Shown: in pieces, positions 1-12,886 of the stretch
How the letters are laid out: each line of letters starts with the position of its first letter
Position numbering within the stretch: the first letter of the stretch is position 1
Assembly (NCBI GenBank): GCA_936450465.1
Contig: OW388292.1
Span: 9,505,756 to 9,569,755 of the forward strand
Direction: 5' to 3'
DNA: 64,000 bases
Source of the DNA: Gibbula magus
Lineage: Eukaryota > Mollusca > Gastropoda > Trochida > Trochidae
The notes under the pieces: generated by a model
What the model saw: the letters and a program-made list of their open reading frames with translations, nothing else
Database searches by the model: none
Told to the model about the DNA's origin: nothing
Translations under genes and position numbers: made by a program

Positions 1-3000
1 AATAATCTTTTATTCTATATAAAATGCGCAGATTTATTCACAGAAATAAAGATACAATTTTACCTTTCTGAGAGGCATGTGAAACCAAACGGCACACAAA
101 CTAATCAACATATTTTCATCAGTTATGGTTCGAGGTTAGCGTTTATTTGAAAAGTCAAACAACATAACCATATTTGGGTTGACATGTGCTTATTTGTCAA
201 CTGGTTCGAGATTATGATTTCTTGGAAAAGTGCGATGAACGACCGTTTGCAATGCCGCATACATGTTGTAAGTATTGACGATTTTATAGGTGGAAATAAA
301 GACAAGCTTTACATAGCTATAGAATTATAACCAAAGGTCGCATTCTAATAATTTTTATATCATTGTGAAGCTAGACATCTTGTCTTCAATTCCGTATATA
401 AATGGAATTTTTTTCGTTTCGTATTTATGATGTTACGAGGCCCGAATTAAAGACAATCTTTCGAAAGTAATAGAATAAAAACGAAAAAACATAGAAAATT
501 CATTCAAAGTTTCGGGTGTGAATTAGCCATTTGTGTACGGGTGTCGCTACTTGAATTTGTATTGAACGCCCGTATATAGTCCATATTCGCCATGTAGATG
601 CGGTATATTTCGTAAAAACGGTACCGGAATCGCCGCCTGGAAATTCCGCCAGCAGAGCTCGTTAGTGAATAAGCTCAAACTACTGCTGCGAGCTGCGAGC
701 CTGTAAATTCCGCCACAGGGGCTAAAAATGGTAAAATATATATACGCAACGTAAGGGTTATGTACGTTATCTCTGTTAAGGCTGATCCGTTACAAAAAGA
801 GATTTTATAATTGTTTAATTGTGTTACACTTGATACGTTGAAGAAAACAATTAGGAGATTGGATGGAAAATTATTTTAGATTTTGTGGAAAGCAGTTTAT
901 TTATGCCCATAAAAACTTAAATCTGCATTTAAGATAGAATCAGAGGGCATTTCATGTTATTTTGTTGACAATCCTAATTGAGTTATTGCTAATTCTTTTA
1001 AACTGGATGCACTTAAAACTAGTGAGACATCAACATTTTTACCTTAAATGACAACAGTGATTATGACGTTTTTATTTCATGCATCCAACTTCTCCAATTG
1101 AACAACTGCAAATTTCAACACCTCTTCATCATTATTGATTTCTCTTTAAAATGTCATGTAATCCTTCATGTGTCCAACTTGATTGGAAAACAACGTCGAA
1201 TATCATGTACCCTGGGTTTGTATATCCAGAGTCAGGCAAGAAACACACCAGGCCATTGCACAAGTCAGTTAAGAAACTGGTCGTAATCCAATTACCTCCC
1301 TTGATTATCGGAGGATGTAGGGAAGAATGCCATTGCGTAATTATTGCCGGTGTTCTCTGAGCTCTGCGCCTTGTCTGGACTATTATCCCTGCAAGAAGCT
1401 CAGTCTGTCCATTGTCTTCACGTGCGTCAAACCTACGTCACCGCCAGCTTAGCACGGAAAGTAACGAGACTTCGGAGGATTGATTGACAATCATGGCACA
1501 ATCACACAATGGATGAACAGACATGAAAAAAAGACCAAATTACCGCTTGATATTTCTTGAAGGCCACGAGGACTTACTTTTCCAGCTCTCGTGTGCCCAT
1601 TGATGCTACTGGAAGGTTCCTGCTCTCTCCTCATGCATCCACTGTGATCAATACTCTACATTCAAACTTCAACCTTGAAGCAGCCACATATAAGTATCAA
1701 GTTTAGGTCTCAACTTTACCATCAATCCAACTGACTTGAGCATAACCTGAATTAAAACCCTTTTATTCATAAAACAGCATAATCATAATGAAAGTATGAG
1801 ATAGAAGTTTTATAAACTATTTCTTAAAAACATAAAGTTTGATGAAATGTACTGAACACGTAACTGGGCCAAATGTAACCAACTACGTTGTATGCATGTT
1901 TCAATAAACTTGATGCAACAATAGATTATTAAAGTTTCAAAAATAGAAATTGATGGCAAACGTTGGAAAAGAGGTGTCATTATCAACATTGTCATAATTT
2001 TACACTTTTGCTCTTTCCATCTATCAGTGAAGACATTAATTTACAATCCACGAATACCTTTTGTGATTCTGGATCTGATTTTCATACTACATGTATAAGC
2101 ATTCTTGATAAATAATTATTTTTGTCATTATCAAAAAGAATAAAATTTACTAAATTGAATTACACATCCAATCCCAATGAAAACGGCAAGCCTTTTATTG
2201 AAGGAAATTGATTATGATGATTATGACCTCAACACGGAGAAGTTTTGCTGAAAAAATTGTGCAGCATGAGCCTCTCCATAAGCCTGTAATCCTGTCCACT
2301 TCACCGAGCACCAGACAAGTGGGGACATGACAAATCCTGCCTCCAGTCATCGCCTCCAACAGACATTTGAAGACCAACTATCCTGAATGGCTACTAACTG
2401 ATGACAATTTGCCCACTAGCTCGTCTCAAATTGCTATATACCCCCAGGTTTGTCTGTCGGTCATTCTGTGAGTCTGTGTGTCCAGTTACTGTGTAAAGGT
2501 TAACCGTGTCCGTACGTCTATGATTCGCCCCACGGCTTCTAAGAGAGTCGGAATGTCATTTCACTCAGCACCAATATGGCCTGAGGACTTCATACCCCGG
2601 GACTCATACATGTACCATTATTGTCTTATAACAATCAGCTAAAGAATTCCCTACTTGAGACTTCATAATGGAAACAATAAAGTAGCGAGAACGCTATAAT
2701 CTGTAACGCTGTTAGCCGACGGAGCTACTGCTAATATACCAACGGGAGAGAAGTAACTCAGAGAGATTGACATATACATGAGAGGCCCCACATGAACTAC
2801 AGAGGTCATCAGAGAGTCAAATCTAATATCTTGTAAACCCCGACATTGTACTCCTTCCAGTTTATGACCTTTCTCTAAACATAATTAAGTCTTAAAGAGA
2901 TCAATGACTCAAATCACAGCAGTTCGATTAGTTTCTGCTGAGTCCACTGTATTTACTTTGATGAATTACAGGCTACGATGGTCTGACGGTCTAACGGTCC

Positions 3001-3634
3001 TGTCTTGTATATCTACGGGACTGTCTCTGACTGGGGTGCATTGACCCATGTATATAGACTGCCACCAGTCAATTAGATTGTTCACTTACATTATACATCT
3101 CTACCCAATAATACTTAGAAATATACTGTCAGATTTAAAAGAATTAATAATTTGTTTGTATATGCACACTTTCCTTTTTAACAAATTGTTTGTTATACAT
3201 TCCGATCACCTTAGCATCCCTTTTTTTTTTTTAAATTATAATTCTTGATATTTACCATTGAACTCGTTTACTGCCAGGCCATTTCTGAGAGCTGACTGTC
3301 AGGAATCATAACAATAACATACATCAAATAATAATAATAATAACAGCAAATGTTCCCGGTAGAGGAATTACTGGAACATTACTGCACATCGGTCACCTTG
3401 AATTTGTATGAACATGAGGATTGCTATTCTGGGACATGCTGGGAGTGGCAAGTGAGAGGTTGAACTTAAACATTTGTTTTTAGAGTAACAAATTATTTCC
3501 ATAAATATATATTGTTGTGGAGCACCAAAACAGTCTTTCCTTTTACAATTCAGGAAAACAATAGAATCTTCTCAAAGGGGCACAAACATGTTCTTCCAAG
3601 TGAAGAACCTACATATACAATCTTTTGAGTGAGG
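1..3634. other. AT-rich stretch downstream of exon 4, probably intron; nothing firm
   Basis: No exon could be supported here. The best minus-strand candidate is 1578-1619: a strong donor (AAA|gtaagt), an AG acceptor with a poor pyrimidine tract, and 14 open codons in the phase 0 left by exon 4 (starting EPSSSINGHT). It is too short and its acceptor too weak to call. GC-richer patches at 600-720 and 1300-1660 show no convincing coding frame. An A/T-rich run lies at 3221-3240. Confidence 0.4.
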
Positions 3635-4925
3635 TATCATTATGGTCTTCAATGTGGGGCACCAGTAACATATTCCTGATGGGCCACCAATAACATATTC
3701 CCGATGGGGCACCAATACAGTATTCCCAATGGGCCACCAATACAGAATTCCCGATGGGGAACCAGTATGGTCTTCCTGATGGGGCACTAATATGGTCTTC
3801 TCAAAGGGACACCAATATAGTATTCCCGATGGCGCACTAATATGGTCTTCCCAAAGGGAAACGAATACAGTATTCCTGATGGGCCACCAGTATGGTCTTC
3901 CTGATGGGGCACTCATTTGGTCTTCCCAAAGGGACATCAATACAGTATTCCCGATGGGGCACCAGTATGGTCTTCCTGATTGGGCACTAATATGGTCTTC
4001 CCAAAGGGAAACCAATACAGTATTCCCGATGGGCCACCAATACAGTATTCCCGATGGGGGAACCAGTATGGTCTTCCTGATGGGGCACTAATATGGTCTT
4101 CCCAAAGGGAAACCAATACAGTATTCCCGATGGGCCACCAATACAGTATTCCCGATGGGGCACCAGTATGGTCTTCCTGATGGGGCACTAATATGGTCTT
4201 CCCAAAGGGACACCAATATAGTATTCCAGATGGGGCACCAATACAGTATTCCCGATGGGGCATCAATACAGTATTCCCAATGGGGCATCAGTATGGTCTT
4301 CCTGATTGGGCACTAATATGGTCTTCCCAAAGGGAAACCAATACAGTATTCCTGATGGGGCACCAATACAGTATTCCAGATGGGGCACCAATACAGTATT
4401 CCCGGTGGGGCACCATTATGGTCTTCCCGATTGGGCACTAATATGGTCTTCCCGATTGGGCACTAATATGGTCTTCCGAAAGGGACACCAATACAGTATT
4501 CCCGATGGGGCACCAATACAGTATTCCCGATGGGGCACCAGTATGGTCTTCCTGATGGGGCACTAATATGGTCTTCCCAAAGGGAAACCAATACAGTATT
4601 CCCGATGGGGCACCAGGACAGTATTCCCGATAGGGCACCAGTATTGTCTTCCTGATAGGGCACTAATATGGTCTTCCCAAAGGGACACCAATACAGTATT
4701 CCCGATGGGGCACCAGTATGGTCTTCCCGATGGGGCACCAGTATGGTCTTCCCGATTGGGCACTAATATGGTCTTCCCAAGCGGGCACCAATACAGTATT
4801 CCCGATGGGGCACCAGTATGGTCTTCCTGATGGGGCACTAATACAGTGTTCCCAAACGGACATCAATACAGTCTTCCTAAAGGGGCACCAACATATTATT
4901 CCCAATGGGGCACCAATATGGTCTC
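3635..4925. repeat. 25-bp minisatellite, about 51 copies
   Basis: This is a tandem array of a 25-bp unit whose typical core is GATGGGGCACCAATACAGTA. Unit variants alternate: one ends in ACAGTATT, one in ATGGTCTT, and one starts CCCAAAGGG instead of CCCGATGGGG. They often occur as three- to four-unit blocks, giving a higher-order structure of about 75-100 bp. Because 25 is not a multiple of three, every reading frame cycles through the same peptide, which explains the overlapping open frames of 66-148 codons on both strands. They are not genes. Confidence 0.95.
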
Positions 4926-7299
4926 TACACAATATTTCCAGTGAGGCACTATTTGCGCACTGGTTCATTTGTGAACCAGCAAGTAGGAGGCTAACTTTGA
5001 CTGGAGAGAGCAACAATTATTCTATGATAGATACTCTAATTGAGGCAACTCCCCCTGCAGGACAAGTGCTGGCTGAAGAAGGAAATAGAAGGAGAGAGGT
5101 TTCTCTATCCACAGGGCTCATCTCACCTCCAACTGATCTGCCTCTCACACTTCATGCATCTTAGTCCCTTACTCAGTCTCTGATAACATGCTGGTGTTAT
5201 TGCACTAATTTGTTTATACATTGCCTTATAATTAAAAACTAAAAAAGGAGACACAGAGAATTGTAATTTTCAGTATTAGAAGATAACCTATCTGGCTGAA
5301 TCTTAAAATTGTTTAAACAATAACTGTTTTCTCAAGTGACACTTGGTTTATGAATTTATTTTCCAACAATTGACTGAAGCCCAGGAAGTTTCTAAAAGCT
5401 TTTATTGTTATTCACACTTGGAGATTTTATCAACATTCCATATAGTAGATAACAATAATCCAAGTTACTCTTTATAGCAAAGATCTCACGAGTACATATT
5501 ATAAGCAAGAGTCAGATTAATACAATGAGTATAAGTCACAATCCTGCTGCTTGACCATTTAAAAGTAAACATAATGAACACCAGCAAAGCATAACTCACA
5601 TCACACTGTATCACTGACTAATTATCACATGAGCCTTGCTGCATTTTATTACCTTTTCTGTGCCAGTGACTGTCAGAGGACCTGGTATCGCAATCAGAAA
5701 TCTCTGGCATAAAAGTGCAGCATGTCATACATAAGTCAGTAATAGAGACAGAGGGGAACATGGAAATGGACTCTCATGGTTTAACCGAACCATCTACATT
5801 CGTCTTAGAACTCTTTCATTTCATTCAGGAGCATTACTTTGCCATTGGTAACGTTTATTTACATTTTCGTGAGAGCACTTTATTTTAGTAAGAACTGCGT
5901 GCCACAGCGCCGTTAAAGTGCAATGAATTAGGAATAATGTGTGCAGTGACTTGGAGACAGTCTAGTGTCCTCACTACATGAAGCAATGCTGATTAAGGGT
6001 TTACCCAGTCTTTGTTCAGTGCTAACAAATAATCAATTCTAAAGGTCTCCCATTCACGAAATGAAATTACGTCAGTTAATTTGCGCTAACTTGATTTGTT
6101 TTTCTTGTAAGAGATGATTTAATGTCCAAATGGGATTACTTGTTAATTTGACATAAATAATCAAAACTTTGTTTCAATTTTGCGATGGAACTTGAAATGA
6201 AGAGAAATGGAACGAATTATCATTTTAATCAAAATTATGGCAAAAACCTTGCTTCAATTTTTAAGAAATTTAAATCAGTTACATTTCTTCCCTATTAAAA
6301 TTGAGCTTCAAATGGAGGTTTATATTCAGAAGCTGATGCATTCCCACATCACTAAGGAAATAGCAGACTCGGTGTGATGATTTTATCAAAAAGTCCTCAA
6401 AATATCCAAAATGACTTATTTCAACAAATTGATCCCTGTAAGTTGGCTACACAAGAGTGGATTAGTATTTTTAAATCAATGGATGGATGGATGGATGACT
6501 CCACCTTCAACGGTACAAAGTCTATGTTCTTTCAGGGTATGAGGTAAATCACAATAGTGAAATTTCTTTCAATTATTAAAATTATCAAAATTATCAATAA
6601 CATTTCTCAACAGATCAAACGTTTTTCAGAAATCAACCACCTGTCCATCTCCCTCCGAAGAATTTGGTTTTATCCAAATGGATCATCAACACCGGTGAAT
6701 TGATTGGTGTGTAAAGTTCCCCTGTCGAGGTGTACACATGTTACTGCTCACTTGGTCCTGTCTCACCTCAATGCGCTTGATGGCAATTTAGTGAAGCAAA
6801 TGCTAAAATCTATGATTATAGGATACAATAATCACTTGTTATTCCCTTAAGGTATCGGGATGCTATTACTGTGATCATGGTGATAATCAAATGTGTGTCT
6901 GATTGACAACAGAGCCTCGGCATCAGCCCAGTATCAGTCTTCCTGCGTTAATCAGAGGGTGTTGTCAAACATGGATACAGCTACACAACACAATGGACAG
7001 CTGATCAATCTTTAATTAGAATTTCATTAACATGAGAAAGTAGTGGTATTAATTTGTTGTATTGACGTCAGCAGTATTGAAGTCTTCACAATAAATGAAT
7101 TTCTATATCTATTTATTTTCCATTGAATCTTATAGAGGATCTGTTTCATAACTGAAATATCTATTATATTTATAGTTGATTTACTAGTGGACCAGACAAT
7201 TCATTAGAACTGAAGTATCAATGATTATATCAATGATAATGCTTTCACAGATTACACTTCTGTTCGCCTAGAGTTAAGTCTCAGTGGATCAAGAGGTGC
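4926..7299. other. Non-repetitive stretch between two minisatellites; no gene seen
   Basis: The sequence is AT-rich and I could not assign exons on either strand. A short GGAT run lies at about 6479-6497. A palindromic TGACGTCA occurs near 7064-7071, which could be a chance CRE. Confidence 0.4.
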
Positions 7300-7975
7300 G
7301 TTGAGGTTCAGGGTGTTAAAGGGCTTCAAGGTTTGGGGATTCTGGGGGTTCAGAGGGCTTCAAGGTTCGGGGATTCTGGTGGTTCAGGGGTTCAGGGGGG
7401 TTCAGGGTTCGGGGATTCTGGGGGTTCAGGGGGGTCAAGGGGTTCAGGGGTTCAGGGGTTTCATGGGGTTCAGGGTTCGGGGATCAGGGGGAGCTCAGGG
7501 TTCAGGGATTCTGGGGGTTTCAGGGGGTTTCAGGGTTCAGGGATTCTGGTGGTTCGGGGATTCTGGTGGTTCAGGGGTTCAGGGGTTCAGGGGTTCAGGG
7601 GTTCAGGGGGGTTCAGGGTTCGGGGATTCTTTGGGTTCAAGGGGTTCAGGGGGTTTCAAGGTTCAGGGATTCTGGGGTTCAAGGGGTTCAGGGTTCGGGG
7701 ATTCTGGTGGTTCAAGGGTTCAAGTGGTTCAGGGGGTTTCAGGGTTCAAGGGGTTCAGGGTTCAGAGATTCTGGGGGTTCAAGGGGTTCAGGGTTCAGAG
7801 ATTCTGGGGGTTCAAGGGGTTTCAAGGGGGTTCAGGATTCAGGGATTCTGGGGGTTCAGGGGGTTTCAGGGTTCAGGGTTTGGGGATTGTGGGGGTTCAA
7901 GGGGTTCAGGGGGTTTCAGGGTTCGTGGATTCTTGGGTTTCAGGGGTTTCAGGGGGTTTCAGGGGGTTTGAAGGA
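7300..7975 (+). repeat. G-rich GGTTCAGG-type minisatellite with quadruplex potential
   Basis: This is an array of short units built from GGGGTTCAGG, GGGTTCGGGGATTCTGG and GGGTTTCAGG. The plus strand has frequent runs of 3-6 G separated by 3-6 bases and almost no C-runs, so it meets the usual G-quadruplex pattern many times. The three plus-strand frames stay open for 142-228 codons and would give Gly/Ser/Phe/Gln-rich low-complexity peptides. I judge these to be artefacts of the repeat. Confidence 0.93.
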
Positions 7976-8917
7976 CTTGGCACATAGGTTTTGAGATTGT
8001 TTGGACAGAAGAAACTGATTGTAGGAGCAGAGACATCTGGCGGAAACTACACTGATGAGCTCTTAAAATCCAAAATCTTGGGACTGACTTTGTTCAGGCG
8101 TATGCAGCCAGTGGAGCGATGACGGTAAAGGTGATGGCTTGCTTCTTGTATAATTATAATACAAACAGACATGTTCTCAATTTTCTTTAGCTTTATGGAT
8201 TAACTGGTTGGAATGCAGAATAATAAACTATGACGTAATTCAATCAGGAGTCCTCACGAGACATCTGGAAGCACCTTGTGTCTGATGATGGTGAATGGAT
8301 CCAATGTTTTGGAAGTCAAAGTACAGATTTTACATAAACAGTGCAACATTAATATGATCTGGCACCATGAAAATCAAGAAATAATAGCATATTTTATCTA
8401 TAAATGTATATATTAAATACAACAGTGAAAAATGACAAACAGAAACAAATATGAATGTCTGACGAACATTGAGGTATATTCAGATTAGGCCTGTCCTATC
8501 ACTGGCACCTGCTCAGTCTAGGGTCATAAGCTTTGTTAAAAGGTGAGCAATGAAAGGATTTTTTTTTTTTGAATTTTTTTGGATACAATTTTATGGGTAT
8601 GTGATCTATTATATTTGGCAAGTTGTACTATGAGGTCCAAGTCGATCCTGGATATTCACCAAGCGGAAATGGAACACTTCCTCTCATAGAGATCGGTAAG
8701 GCTGTAACAGTATAGGATAAACAGCCAGGCAAAATGCCCCTCACTTGGCACTTTTGATGCAAGTTTGCAAACTTTATTTTTTTCAATAATCTTGGCAATT
8801 ACACTCTCAGGATGGCTGTGATTCATACATAGTTCAAACACTGGCACTACTTAGATTGGCAGACTAAATGATAAAGATTCCAAAACTTTTCAGGTTTATA
8901 TTTCAATTCTTTCTCAC
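7976..8917. other. Stretch below exon 4; start of the next intron, nothing else firm
   Basis: This follows the exon 4 donor on the minus strand. A minus-strand open frame at 8656-8847 (63 codons) looks somewhat protein-like but does not fit the phase left by exon 4 and lacks a good acceptor, so it is not called. A T-run lies near 8561-8570. Confidence 0.4.
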
Positions 8918-9060
8918 CTGCGTTTGGTTTCCATAGTGAGCATCAAGCAGACATTTACTCTGACCGACAACCTTCAACACTGGACGGCGACGTCGGTGGA
9001 CCTTGTGTAGACTGAGGAAGCGAGACCGGAACCGGAGCTTGTAGTCTGGTAGTGTCAGCT
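8918..9060 (-). CDS. Fourth supported coding exon of the same gene; gene continues downstream
   Basis: This is a 143-bp exon with acceptor ttgtattacag (a branch-point-like TTCTAAT lies just upstream) and donor CAG|gtgaga, phase 1 in and phase 0 out. It encodes 48 residues starting KLTLPDYKLRFRSRF, then LSLHKVHRRRRPVLKVVG and a tail ending HYGNQTQ. The run HKVHRRRRPVLK is strongly basic and could be a nuclear-localisation or nucleic-acid/phospholipid contact patch; that is inference. The four exons together give 138 codons with no stop. The protein must continue in exons at lower coordinates, but none could be assigned with confidence. The family is not recognised. Confidence 0.78.
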
Positions 9061-9685
9061 CTGTAATACAATTAGAACAATTATTTATTGCTTTACCAAA
9101 CAATATCCACTAAAATATTACAGTATATTACAAGCTGAAGTTTGGGAGGTATCATCTAGGGGAGAAGATCGTTACATTGTATCTGTACTAGCTGTTTTGT
9201 ACCAATGTCTTCAACATTTTATTACATTGTTTCTAGTTTGTTACGACAAAGTATTCACTGTGGCTACGTTGTATCATTTGTATTTATTGCACTTGTCACT
9301 TTGTATTTCAGAGTATGATTGTATCACTGTCATAGTCATAGGGTTTGTAATATCAAAAATGCTCAGGTTAACTGAACTACTGTGCAGTCTATCATAAACG
9401 TTTATAATTCTTAATTGAAACATCTGATGCACTGTCATTGTACAATGAATAAACTGCTGTAATCATAGTGTCAGCCTCTCCAACAAACCAGGATCATTTC
9501 CTTTTCTAACAATTCCTTATTCTTGTAAATCAGACTTCTGTAACAGCAGATATAGGGTTAACTGAACATTCTTAGATATTTCATGGACTTGAATATGAAA
9601 ATAATTAACGGAGTATGTACGTATGTATGTATGTAAAACATTGCCTTCAACATCCCTTATGTACGTATGTATGTATGTATGTATG

Positions 9686-9717
<32 letters not shown>

Positions 9718-10619
9718 ACATTGCCTTCAACATCCCTTAAGTTCGTACATACATTGTACAGGAGTCTGCAGTATGTATATATCTGAGCTAACTTCGTTAG
9801 AAATGGTTTCGCAACCGACCCCTGGCCCACTTTGAATACGCAACTAGGTCACATGACAGTTTCCAGTTCTTCATAACACTATTTGCAGGAGCCATAGTCT
9901 GCAATATGTATAAGAGTCAGCTAACTTGATTCAGGAGTTCAGAGTGTATCTCGGGTACATATCATAAACAGGTCTCTACTATTTTAAAACAACTTTTTGC
10001 CTGTGGCTTGCGGTATGTTTAACACTGTTTTATAGAAATACAAAAACACTTGTGTCGAACATGTATATGTACAAGATTTTTACATCAATGTTTCTTAAGT
10101 TTCATAACAAAATTATCTTGGTAGTGATGTGTTTTTTACACACAGCAAAACATGAGTGCCAGATATTCTGACATGAAAATGTAAGTAGTCAACTGACTAC
10201 ACACACATGTTCAGTTAAAAACAACAGTTGTCCACAGTGGCTATAATCTGCCGCATGTACCGAGTTTATGTACAACAGCTAACTTGCTTACCAGAAATAC
10301 TCACTAATAATATCTAAATAAAACATTGTATGCATTGTAATCACGGTACTGACTGTCGATAGAATTAACAACTAATTAGTAAACATGAAAAAGCAGTTCT
10401 ATTACCAGTACATCTATCATTTTTAAGTTACACTTATTGTGTTAATGAAAAAGACAAATTTCCCAGAAGAGGAATTAGTAATCTTATGGATTGTGTGGTT
10501 TAAAACTCAACAATTGTTTCATGATCAACTTCTAGCTCAACCATGACAAATACTGTCCAGAAGCAGTAAGTGCTTAAAGCAATGACATAACATTTTACTG
10601 AGACAACTCTGGCACTTAC
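9061..10619 (-). other. Intron 3 of the minus-strand gene, with a TATG microsatellite
   Basis: This is a GT-AG intron of 1,559 bp between exons 3 and 4. It is AT-rich and contains the ATGT microsatellite described separately. I see no other coding sequence in it. The ORF at 9197-9397 on the plus strand has no splice or codon support. Confidence 0.65.
9613..9755 (+). repeat. (ATGT)n microsatellite embedded in a short tandem duplication
   Basis: There is a short (GTAT)n tract at 9613-9634 and a longer one at 9659-9714. Each is followed by the same segment of about 26 bp beginning AAAACATTGCC. The tract and its flank have therefore duplicated together, and the second tract has since expanded. 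The plus-strand open frame over it (repeating MYVC) is an artefact. Confidence 0.93.
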
Positions 10620-10712
10620 TCTCGAGAACACGTCGCTCTGACTCCAGGATGGAGGGTCGGGCGCCCCCTGGTGGTGAACTTGGCTCTGGTTTCATCCTCA
10701 TCTTCACGTCAG
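10620..10712 (-). CDS. Third supported coding exon of the same gene
   Basis: This is a 93-bp exon with a strong acceptor (tttttatttatttcag) and a consensus donor (GAGA|gtaagt), phase 1 in and phase 1 out. The split codon G|CT gives Ala, and the exon reads ADVKMRMKPEPSS, then a Pro/Gly segment (SPPGGARPS), then ILESERRVLE. The Pro/Ser/Gly segment looks like a flexible linker and the end like the start of a charged helix. The phases match both neighbouring exons exactly. The family is not recognised. Confidence 0.78.
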
Positions 10713-12616
10713 CTGAAATAAATAAAAACATTGATACTAAAACTAATAAACTAAATCATTTTAAACATGATCTTAGATACATTAACCACAGAGAAAATTT
10801 TGTAATTTGAAATCTTGTTTGGAAAATAATATTTTGCAAAGGACTTATTGGAGTAACACATTAATTCTTGTTACAAATAGAAACAATGCATATCAATATT
10901 TGTCCCTCATTCTGCTCAACTAGGACTGCAACAAAGAGAAGTCAGAACTGAAACTCAAAATGTCATCATTCAAATCTTAAAAAAGACAGTATTACAAATA
11001 TCAATTGGTCTAGACATAACACAGCAGAAATTAATACCCGTCTGATTTACCTGAAAAACAAGTGTCAAAGAAAATGTAAAACTTTGACATTACAATACAA
11101 GAACCACTCCAAGGACGCTGTTCATTGGTTCCTACAACATGGGATAACTAGAATGATAGTACAGATTGTCTGTAAAACCTCTGTGCAGGAGCAACAGCAA
11201 TCAGCCAACTGGACACAAACACATGGACAACAATAACTAAAAAAAACAATAGGCTATTATTTTAGTAAACAATATAAGTGAGAATCACATGTTTTTTGCA
11301 TACTTTGTAAAAATAGACAGAGCCATGCATATTTCACACTTTGTACAAACATTGTGTGCTGAGTGTAACTGTGTCTCTTTCTTGTATAGACAAGTTGAAA
11401 TACTATTGTAACAAATAAACAATGTAGACAATTCAAGAAATAGATTTCTCCTTGAATTATTCTTATGACCCAAACAAATAAGAACCAAAATGAAAGACAC
11501 CAAACTTCAAACAAGTAATCTGACCATTCTAACCATGTATGTAAAGCACATACATCACAATCAGCTAGGAAAGAAATATACTCAAGTCAGTCACAACTAA
11601 CAGTAAGCATACACAACATGTTTTTCTCTTCACTGCATACATTCTGTTTTTATCGAGGGAACAATTAAACATTGAATTTATAGTAACTACAAATCAAAAT
11701 AGATTTCTCTCAAAAAAAGATATATTGAAAAGAAAAATGAATGACACCAAAAACAAAACTAAGATTATGAACAAGCCATATCAAAATTCTAACATAAGAA
11801 AGAAATATTCTGAAATTGACGAGGTTATGACGAGCATACCGAGGATACAGTTGGTGGCCAGCAACTTACATCAACTCTAGAAACAACATGATACAAAGAG
11901 CTGGGCTGAAGATCGGAATCTAAGAAAGAAAAGTGGAGAGATTGTCCGCTCTCGTCTCAATCATACCTTGATGAACAGTTGTTATACAGTATGGTAAGGC
12001 TCTCCTTGCAACAAACAACCCTCAAGTGCGAACTTGTCTTTTTCAAGTGTCATTTATGATGCCGTTGCCAGTTTCAACACCAAGGGAAAAACTAATAACT
12101 GATAAACGATGAACAAATGTTGTTCATGTCAGATCAAACAGTGACTTTTGCCCACGAGGAATGCTTAAGAAGTACAAACATTGCACTGACATAAGAGCCC
12201 AAGCAAATCAGAGTGATTCAAGCTTTCTCCTCACTAACTCTCCCCACATCTGTAGTTTCACACCGAGACGTAGACAGGGGGATCAAACAGTGGGCTAATT
12301 GAAACAGCATGGACAAAGTTAATTACCTGCCCCTACAAGAGTTACCCAAACCGTTAACTAACGAGCTTAGGTCTGTGAGATTACCTCGACAGTAACTGTA
12401 TATATGGTCTCGCTCTCTTCCTCTCAACTTTAGGGGACAATCATGCTTGTTCAAGATGGTGGAATGCATAAGATATCCTTCTGAACATTGATTAAAACTT
12501 CAGTAATAATACAAACACTTCATAACAAAAGTGTTCTATTGTTTTCCAACTTCTGAATAATTCTTATGTATATCCCTGTTACAGCTGATCCATAAATAGT
12601 AGCTCAAGATAATGAC

Positions 12617-12665
12617 CTTACAGTAACGAGTGTGTAACAACCTTACAGTAACGAGTGTGTAACGA
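12617..12665. repeat. Short tandem duplication
   Basis: A unit of about 26 bp containing CCTTACAGTAACGAGTGTGT is present twice in tandem with almost no divergence. Confidence 0.85.
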
Positions 12666-12817
12666 TCCAGGCCATAGCTGCTTGAGGTGCTGCCTACAAT
12701 GTTACCTTTGCATCAGAACACACATCAGTCCTTACATCCCCAGTTCCTGGAGCATGTACAACATGTTCCAGTAACTCGGCCAACAGGAATGACTTGTCTC
12801 TCATCAGTTTATCACTA

Positions 12818-12886
12818 CAGTAGAACACGGATATAGAGAACTGGATTCTTTGGTCCCTTGGAGTTTGTTATATCCGTGTTCTACTG
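12818..12886. mobile_element. 69-bp MITE with 18-bp perfect terminal inverted repeats and TA target
   Basis: The element starts CAGTAGAACACGGATATA and ends with its exact reverse complement (12869-12886). It is flanked on both sides by TA. Termini beginning CAGT with a TA duplication suit the Tc1/mariner-pogo superfamily. The 33-bp interior has no coding capacity, so it would be a non-autonomous copy mobilised in trans. The superfamily call is inference from the ends only. Confidence 0.75.

Noticed and set aside
7301..7994. Gly/Phe/Ser-rich frames of 142-228 codons
   Set aside because: All three frames of the same G-rich array are open and no splice or start evidence supports any of them.
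8656..8847. 63-codon minus-strand frame just below exon 4
   Set aside because: Looks mildly protein-like but does not fit the phase left by exon 4 and lacks a convincing acceptor.
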